In this document: piece by piece, positions 1-3,695 of the stretch
Layout: each line of letters begins with the position of its first letter
How positions within the stretch are numbered: position 1 is the first letter of the stretch
DNA from: RGIG5579 sp045541915
GTDB lineage: Bacteria; Bacillota; Clostridia; Oscillospirales; SIG627
NCBI GenBank assembly: GCA_045541915.1
Contig: JAZQJZ010000018.1
Coordinates: forward strand, 1 to 20,696
Direction: 5' to 3'
DNA: 20,696 nucleotides
Notes under the pieces: generated by a model
Told to the model about the DNA's origin: nothing
Seen by the model: only the letters and a program-made list of their open reading frames with translations
Database searches by the model: none
Made by a program: the position numbers and the translations under genes

Positions 1-400
<400 letters not shown>

Positions 401-576
401 TGTATCTTTGCAGTTCATACCTATACTTGAGCTTGCAACTTCTTTATTCAGTTTTTGATGACCATATACCTCAGAAGGTATACGAAAGGAACTGCCGAGA
501 GCAGTTTTTTTACGATTTAGGGCATAATACAAAAAACGTCCTTAACAGACAAATATGTATACAAAATGACAAAAAT
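401..576 (+). other. 23S-tRNA spacer without a recognisable 5S rRNA
   Basis: The spacer between the 23S gene and tRNA-Lys holds no 5S rRNA that I can recognise: the conserved 5S core around CCCATCCCGAACACGG is absent. It contains a small hairpin (ATACCT CAGA AGGTAT, 466-481) and an intrinsic terminator at 489-511. The tRNAs downstream must therefore use read-through or their own promoter. A CATAAT hexamer near 522 could be a -10 element, but no convincing -35 goes with it. Confidence 0.7.
489..511 (+). terminator. Intrinsic terminator after 23S rRNA
   Basis: The stem AACTGC (490-495) pairs with GCAGTT (501-506) around the loop CGAGA and runs into an uninterrupted T tract. It probably ends the rRNA transcript before the tRNA genes. 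Confidence 0.7.
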
Positions 577-652
577 GCACCTTTAGCTCAGTTGGTAGAG
601 CAACTGACTCTTAATCAGTGGGTCCCGGGTTCGAATCCCTGAAGGTGCACCA
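577..652 (+). tRNA. tRNA-Lys (anticodon CTT)
   Basis: A 76-nt cloverleaf with encoded CCA. The acceptor stem GCACCTT pairs fully with AAGGTGC, and the discriminator base is A. The anticodon stem is ACTGA/TCAGT, and its loop CTCTTAA gives anticodon CTT, which reads AAG lysine codons. The T stem CCGGG/CCCTG has one C-T mismatch at its second pair. The gene is separated from the next tRNA by only three bases, so the two are probably processed from one transcript. Confidence 0.96.
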
Positions 653-655
653 TAT

Positions 656-731
656 TCCTCCTTAGCTCAGTCGGTAGAGCGCATGACTGTTAATCATGAT
701 GTCGCTGGTTCGAGCCCAGCACGGGGAGCCA
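656..731 (+). tRNA. tRNA-Asn (anticodon GTT)
   Basis: A 76-nt cloverleaf with encoded CCA. The anticodon stem CATGA/TCATG encloses loop CTGTTAA, giving anticodon GTT (asparagine). The T stem GCTGG/CCAGC is perfect. The acceptor stem TCCTCCT/ACGGGGA carries a T-G wobble at pair 4 and a C-C mismatch at pair 6, which is unusual for a housekeeping tRNA. Confidence 0.95.
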
Positions 732-765
732 AAAAATAAGACAGTCGATTGACTGTCTTATTTTT
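732..765 (+). terminator. Terminator of the tRNA transcript
   Basis: A 14-bp stem, AAAATAAGACAGTC (733-746) against GACTGTCTTATTTT, with loop GATT and a T-rich 3' side. It directly follows the CCA end of tRNA-Asn. Confidence 0.9.
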
Positions 766-767
766 AT

Positions 768-963
768 CCAATCCGAAGGATTGGCATGGCATCACCCGCA
801 AGGGTGTATGGAATCAGTCGCTTTGCGACTGTATGGCATCACGCGTCAGCGTGTATTTCCCTTCGGATTGATTCCATACCGCCTATGGCGGATTCCAAGT
901 GGCACTGCGTGTTGATTTCATACAATGCTTCACATTGATTTATTTTCGCTTTTATGCTATAAT
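768..963. repeat. Mini-hairpin array, family 1, copy 1
   Basis: A 196-bp repeat built from short hairpins: CCAATCC-GAA-GGATTGG (768-784), CACCC-GCAA-GGGTG (793-806), AGTCGC-TTT-GCGACT (816-830), CACGC-GTCA-GCGTG (840-853), CCGCC-TAT-GGCGG (879-891) and CAATG-CTTCA-CATTG (923-937). The spacers read ATGGAATC or ATGGCATC in the left half and GATTCCA in the right half, so the halves are inverted relative to each other. CAATCCGAAGG (769-779) can also pair with CCTTCGGATTG (860-870). The right end carries the promoter of the following gene. The second copy is at 1859-2054. Confidence 0.9.
935..963 (+). promoter_or_regulatory. Promoter in the right end of array copy 1
   Basis: TTGATT (935-940), a 17-bp spacer and TATAAT (958-963) lie in the last 29 bp of the repeat, 22 bp before the ATG at 986. 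The start of transcription would fall near 970. The equivalent of the -10 in copy 2 is CATAAG. Confidence 0.7.
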
Positions 964-985
964 ACACTTAAAGGTCGGTGACGAT

Positions 986-1816
986 ATGAAAAAAGCAGCT
1001 TGTATATATGATTTAGGGTTTAATTTGGAAAGCGGTGTTGGTGCCTTGCGCCTTTATTTGCCCGCCAATATCGGTTATATAAACTTTAATATTGCACATT
1101 CAATAAAAGAGGATAGGTTTTGTGATACCTGGCGTCTTTCAAAAGCGTTTGCGGCAGACGACGATTTTAAAAATGAGGTTGAGTTAACTTCTACCGCCGA
1201 GTGGGATATGGCGTTAAAAATTAAAAATCGCGACGATTTTATCGGTGGTTATATGCACGGTGACGAAAAATTTACCGGTATCAGGCTTTTGGTTGATGGG
1301 CAGGAAAGAGAAATAACCACCTTGTCTGAGTTAACAAGATTCGATAATATTCGTTTGCAGGTTGAATCGGAAGGTTATGACCCAGCCGACCACAAAACAA
1401 TAGTCCTGAAACATTTTAAGGAATATATAATAGATGCGAATGGTGTTTCTATAAAACAAAGGGTGGAATGGTTAAGCGATTGCGAATTGAATGCTTGCTA
1501 TATGGCTATGATGCCACCGCTTAAAGATTTAACCGATTTTTACTATACCGATGTTGACCCCACACCAAAAGCAATCACAGGGGACTTAACGGTTAACAAC
1601 TGTGCTTCCGCAACACTTTTTAAAATAAATGGTCTAGAGTATACAATGTCTGTGCCAAGGTATCCGAAATACGATACGGGCAATAAATTTTTAATAACCG
1701 ATAATGGTGGCAACCCGTACAATAAAATGTATTTTGTTGTTTGCAGGGGTGCCAGTGTCAAATGCACAGAAGTATGGGAAAGCCAGACCGAATATATAAT
1801 AAAGAATAATGTATAA
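986..1816 (+). CDS. Hypothetical protein, 276 aa, between two copies of the hairpin array
   Basis: I do not recognise this family. The protein is 276 residues, apparently soluble, with no signal peptide and no membrane segment. It is rich in alternating polar/hydrophobic stretches and aromatics, which suggests a mostly beta structure. The ATG at 986 (MKKAACIYDLG) is chosen over an in-frame upstream start at 899 because the upstream residues are encoded by the hairpin repeat and the promoter at 935-963 would start transcription after 899. The ribosome binding site is weak (AAGGTCGGTGACGAT). The gene has its own promoter and terminator and is flanked by the two copies of the 196-bp array, so it looks like a self-contained cassette. 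Codon use (many AAA, GAT, TTT) is more AT-rich than in the metabolic genes to the right. Confidence 0.75.
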   Translation: MKKAACIYDLGFNLESGVGALRLYLPANIGYINFNIAHSIKEDRFCDTWRLSKAFAADDDFKNEVELTSTAEWDMALKIKNRDDFIGGYMHGDEKFTGIRLLVDGQEREITTLSELTRFDNIRLQVESEGYDPADHKTIVLKHFKEYIIDANGVSIKQRVEWLSDCELNACYMAMMPPLKDLTDFYYTDVDPTPKAITGDLTVNNCASATLFKINGLEYTMSVPRYPKYDTGNKFLITDNGGNPYNKMYFVVCRGASVKCTEVWESQTEYIIKNNV

Positions 1817-1848
1817 ATAAAAACCTCTGGTAACAGAGTTTATTTTTA
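1815..1848 (+). terminator. Terminator of the 276-aa gene
   Basis: The stem AATAAAAACCTCTG pairs, with minor slippage, to CAGAGTTTATTTTT around loop GTAA (1830-1833). It overlaps the stop codon at 1814-1816. Confidence 0.8.
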
Positions 1849-1858
1849 AAGATAAGAT

Positions 1859-2054
1859 CCAATCCGAAGGATTGGCATGGCATCACCCGCAAGGGTGTAT
1901 GGAATCAGTCGCACGGCGACTGTATGGCATCACGCGTCAGCGTGCATTTGCCTTCGGATTGATTCCATACCGCCTACGGCGGATTCCAAGTGGCACTGCG
2001 TGTTGATTCCATACAATGCTTCGCATTGATATATTACCGCTTTTATGCCATAAG
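1859..2054. repeat. Mini-hairpin array, family 1, copy 2
   Basis: It aligns with 768-963 over the full 196 bp without gaps; I count about 13 differences. Most fall in hairpin loops (TTT to ACG in the third hairpin, TAT to TAC in the fifth) or between hairpins, while the paired bases are kept. One change (A to G near 2023) can add a closing C-G pair to the last hairpin. It is in direct orientation with copy 1 and lies just after the terminator of the enclosed gene. Confidence 0.9.
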
Positions 2055-2081
2055 AAAAAGCCGTGAATTTCACGGCTTTTT
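2055..2081. terminator. Repeated terminator module, copy T1
   Basis: The stem AAAAAGCCGTGA pairs with TCACGGCTTTTT around the short loop ATT. It has A runs and T runs on both sides and can act in both directions. The stop codon of the minus-strand ribbon-helix-helix gene (2070-2072) lies inside it. It shares its core with copies at 3435, 9729 and 11365. Confidence 0.85.
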
Positions 2082-2225
2082 GTTTTCTATGCTATTTATA
2101 TGTTGCTTCAAAACAATGTTAATATATTGCGAGAGTGAACGATCGTCATGTTCAGCTTTTTCTTTTAATTTTGCTAAAATATCATTATCAATAGTTATGC
2201 TTATTTTTTCTTTTAGGGGCTTCAT
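2070..2225 (-). CDS. Small ribbon-helix-helix DNA-binding protein
   Basis: A 51-aa protein with the layout of Arc/CopG ribbon-helix-helix regulators: a short basic N-terminus, a strand KISITID, then helix ILAKLKEKAEHDD and helix SLSQYINIVLKQHI. Such proteins bind operators as dimers and often repress their own gene; many are antitoxins. The ATG at 2225 is preceded by GAGGTGAT at good spacing; longer versions of this frame have no ribosome binding site. It is divergent from the SHOCT-domain gene at 2342 and shares a 116-bp intergenic region with it. A decayed relative lies at 3461-3600. I see no toxin-type gene next to it, so a regulator role is as likely as an antitoxin role. Confidence 0.82.
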   Translation of the reverse strand: MKPLKEKISITIDNDILAKLKEKAEHDDRSLSQYINIVLKQHINSIENKKP

Positions 2226-2341
2226 AATTATCACCTCAAAACTATTATAAGATAAAATACTAAAAAATATTGACAAGTAGGATAAAGTAGTATAAAATAA
2301 GATGTGTCGAGTTTCGACAAATATTTTATGAGGTGATTGAT
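2226..2341. promoter_or_regulatory. Divergent promoter region with candidate operators
   Basis: On the plus strand TTGACA (2270-2275), 17 bp and TAAAAT (2293-2298) form a good promoter. The same place read on the minus strand gives TTGTCA (2271-2276), with TATAAT at 2244-2249 at a long 21-bp spacing or TATCTT at 16 bp. Two similar words, AAGATAAAATACTA (2249-2262) and AGGATAAAGTAGTA (2279-2292), repeat 30 bp apart, and ATACTA/TAGTAT are inverted. TGTCGA-GTT-TCGACA (2305-2319) is a palindrome in the plus-strand leader. These are candidate binding sites for the ribbon-helix-helix protein. Confidence 0.6.
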
Positions 2342-2818
2342 ATGTCAGAAAATCCAATCTATGAGTTAAATGGTGGAGTAGCAAAGATTCTTAAAGTATA
2401 CGATGACCATTGTGTGTTGGTTGCACAGAAAAATTTTATGTCTTTATTGACACAAAATATTTTAAATGGTGACAAAGAATTTTATTATTCAAATCTCACA
2501 TCTGTTCAATTTAAGCAAGCATCTAAGTGGATTAATGGATATATCCAATTTGAATATCCTGGTTCACATAGTTCTGCAAATGATTTCAATAGTGAAAATA
2601 GTTTTGCTTTTCAGTTGGCAAAAATAGACAATGAAACTGTTGGTAAAGCTGTAGATTTTATAAAGAGCAAAATTAGAGAGGCTAAAAATCCAACGCAAAC
2701 AGTAATTAATGCCACTTCTGCTGCAGATGAATTAAAAAAATTCAAAGATTTACTTGATACAGGCATTATTACGCAAGATGAATTTGATGCAAAAAAGAAA
2801 GAATTATTAGGATTATAA
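2342..2818 (+). CDS. SHOCT-domain protein
   Basis: A 158-aa protein. Residues about 126-158 (from SAADELKKFKDLLDTGIIT to the end) form a SHOCT domain, a short C-terminal oligomerisation module. The N-terminal 110 residues look like one beta-rich domain followed by a helix (VGKAVDFIKSKIREA) and resemble the bacterial PH-like or DUF4429 folds that often carry a SHOCT tail. The ATG at 2342 has GAGGTG six bases upstream; a GTG at 2333 lies inside that site and is rejected. No signal peptide or membrane segment is seen. It is divergent from the ribbon-helix-helix gene and probably under its control. The specific function is unknown. Confidence 0.85.
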   Translation: MSENPIYELNGGVAKILKVYDDHCVLVAQKNFMSLLTQNILNGDKEFYYSNLTSVQFKQASKWINGYIQFEYPGSHSSANDFNSENSFAFQLAKIDNETVGKAVDFIKSKIREAKNPTQTVINATSAADELKKFKDLLDTGIITQDEFDAKKKELLGL

Positions 2819-2862
2819 GAAAATAAGGTTTTTAGACCGGTTCCATTTTGAGTGTCGGTCAC

Positions 2863-2900
2863 AAAAATAAAAGCAGGTCAATCGACCTGCCTTTATTTTT
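2863..2900 (+). terminator. Terminator after the SHOCT gene
   Basis: AAAAATAAA plus AGCAGGTC (2864-2879) pairs with GACCTGC plus TTTATTTTT around loop AATC. A weaker GACCG/CGGTC inverted repeat precedes it at about 2835-2860. Confidence 0.88.
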
Positions 2901-2902
2901 GG

Positions 2903-3067
2903 AAATGAAGCGCACCTGCGGTGCATGAAACATGAAGTCGCCTACGGCTATGAAGCGTTCCCTGCGGGAACATTGGAAGTTAGTGTACGCTTTGCTTCAT
3001 AGCGGCAAAGCCGCTGCTTCATGCGAGCGAGAGCGAGTGCTTCATATTTGCGAAGCAAATGCTTCAT
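2903..3067. repeat. Mini-hairpin array, family 2
   Basis: An array with the same logic as the one at 768-963 but different words. The spacers are ATGAAG (2905, 2932, 2950, plus ATGAAA at 2925) in the left half and GCTTCAT (2994, 3016, 3039, 3061) in the right half, so the spacers of the two halves are complementary. Between them sit hairpins GCACC-TGC-GGTGC (2912-2924), GTTCCC-TGC-GGGAAC (2957-2971), AGCGGC-AAA-GCCGCT (3001-3015) and ATTTGC-GAA-GCAAAT (3046-3060), plus a GC-rich GCGAGCGAGAGCGAGT unit that is not a hairpin. It ends 16 bp before the next start codon. No clear promoter is visible in it. Confidence 0.88.
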
Positions 3068-3082
3068 TCAAAAGGAGAAAAT

Positions 3083-3436
3083 ATGAAAAACGATAAACTG
3101 TCCCTTCAATCCAAAGAATTTGCTGTTGCTATTATTCGACTTGTGCGTGATCTGAAAGAGAAGAAAGAATCCATTATTTCTGGTCAAATTGGCAGAAGCG
3201 GTACCAGCATCGGCGCTAATATCCGCGAAGCGCAATATGCTCACGGAAAGGCGGACTTTGTTTCCAAGCTACAGATTGCTCTTAAAGAGGCTAACGAAAC
3301 GGGCTATTGGCTCGAGCTTATGGTAGAAACAGGCTACATTTTGGAAGAAGAGTTTAAGGCGCTTGACCAAAAGTGTACCGCACTCCGTGCTATGCTCATT
3401 GCCTCCATCAACACCACAAAACAAAATATGCAATAA
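3083..3436 (+). CDS. Four-helix-bundle protein (23S rRNA intervening-sequence/S23 family)
   Basis: A 117-aa all-helical protein of the family first found as ORFs inside intervening sequences of 23S rRNA genes and related to Avd, the accessory protein of diversity-generating retroelements. Diagnostic stretches are SKEFAVAIIRLVRD (helix 1), GQIGRSGTSIGANIREAQYA (residues 34-53, the most conserved part of the family), FVSKLQIALKEANETGYWL (helix 3) and LRAMLIASIN (helix 4). Members form pentameric barrels with a basic surface that can bind nucleic acid; their role outside retroelements is unknown. The ATG at 3083 follows AAAAGGAGAAAAT; an in-frame ATG at 3059 lies in the hairpin array and is rejected. 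Here the gene is free-standing, about 2.7 kb downstream of a 23S gene and directly behind a hairpin array. Family assignment is firm, function is not. Confidence 0.92.
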   Translation: MKNDKLSLQSKEFAVAIIRLVRDLKEKKESIISGQIGRSGTSIGANIREAQYAHGKADFVSKLQIALKEANETGYWLELMVETGYILEEEFKALDQKCTALRAMLIASINTTKQNMQ

Positions 3437-3469
3437 AAATAAGCCGTGAATTTTCACGGCTTATTTTTT
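3435..3469. terminator. Repeated terminator module, copy T2
   Basis: The core AAGCCGTGAATTTTCACGGC is flanked by AAAAAT and TTATTTTTT, giving a stem of 12 or more base pairs. It overlaps the stop of the four-helix-bundle gene and contains the stop (3461-3463, minus strand) of the decayed ribbon-helix-helix frame, so it probably works in both directions. Confidence 0.88.
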
Positions 3470-3600
3470 ATCTTCAATATCTTTTATATTTTGCTTCAAA
3501 ACGATGTTTATATATTGTGAAAGGGAATGGTCATCAAAAAGGGCGGCTTTTTTGTTTTGTTTTTTGAGAAGAAATGGATCTGCTTTTTTGGTTTTTATTT
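3461..3600 (-). pseudogene. Decayed second copy of the ribbon-helix-helix gene
   Basis: Read on the minus strand, 3461-3535 encodes DDHSLSQYINIVLKQNIKD followed by a short acidic/basic tail and TAA. This matches the C-terminal half of the 51-aa protein at 2070-2225 (DDRSLSQYINIVLKQHINS). Upstream of the DD pair the frame stays open toward 3600 but becomes a lysine-rich stretch with no ribbon strand, no recognisable start codon and no ribosome binding site. The N-terminal half and promoter are therefore lost or replaced. Like the intact copy, it ends in the shared terminator hairpin and is convergent with a plus-strand gene. Confidence 0.8.
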
Positions 3601-3630
3601 TAAAAATAAAAATTAAAATCAAAGTTTTTA

Positions 3631-3659
3631 TTGTTTTGCGACGGAATTGTCGCTATAAT
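3631..3659 (+). promoter_or_regulatory. Promoter with spacer palindrome, upstream of the rhamnosidase gene
   Basis: TTGTTT (3631-3636), 17 bp and TATAAT (3654-3659). The spacer holds a perfect inverted repeat, GCGAC-GGAATT-GTCGC (3638-3653), right where a repressor would block RNA polymerase. This is a candidate operator for a sugar-responsive regulator not encoded nearby. Confidence 0.65.
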
Positions 3660-3695
3660 AAAGAAAAGGTTATCATTTTTTGAGAGGATATAACA

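Noticed and set aside
899..985. N-terminal extension of the 276-aa protein
   Set aside because: These codons are part of the hairpin repeat; a similar frame appears at 1990 in the second copy, and the promoter at 935-963 starts after 899.
2333..2341. GTG start for the SHOCT-domain gene
   Set aside because: It lies inside the GAGGTG ribosome binding site used by the ATG at 2342.
2070..2818. Toxin-antitoxin pair
   Set aside because: The ribbon-helix-helix protein could be an antitoxin, but the neighbouring SHOCT-domain protein is divergent and shows no toxin fold, and no RelE-, PIN- or HicA-like frame is present.
2903..3067. Possible CRISPR array
   Set aside because: The repeated word is only 6-7 nt, inverts in the middle of the array, and the intervening units are hairpins rather than unique spacers of fixed length.
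3083..3436. Diversity-generating retroelement
   Set aside because: The four-helix-bundle protein resembles Avd, but there is no reverse transcriptase and no template or variable repeat in the window.
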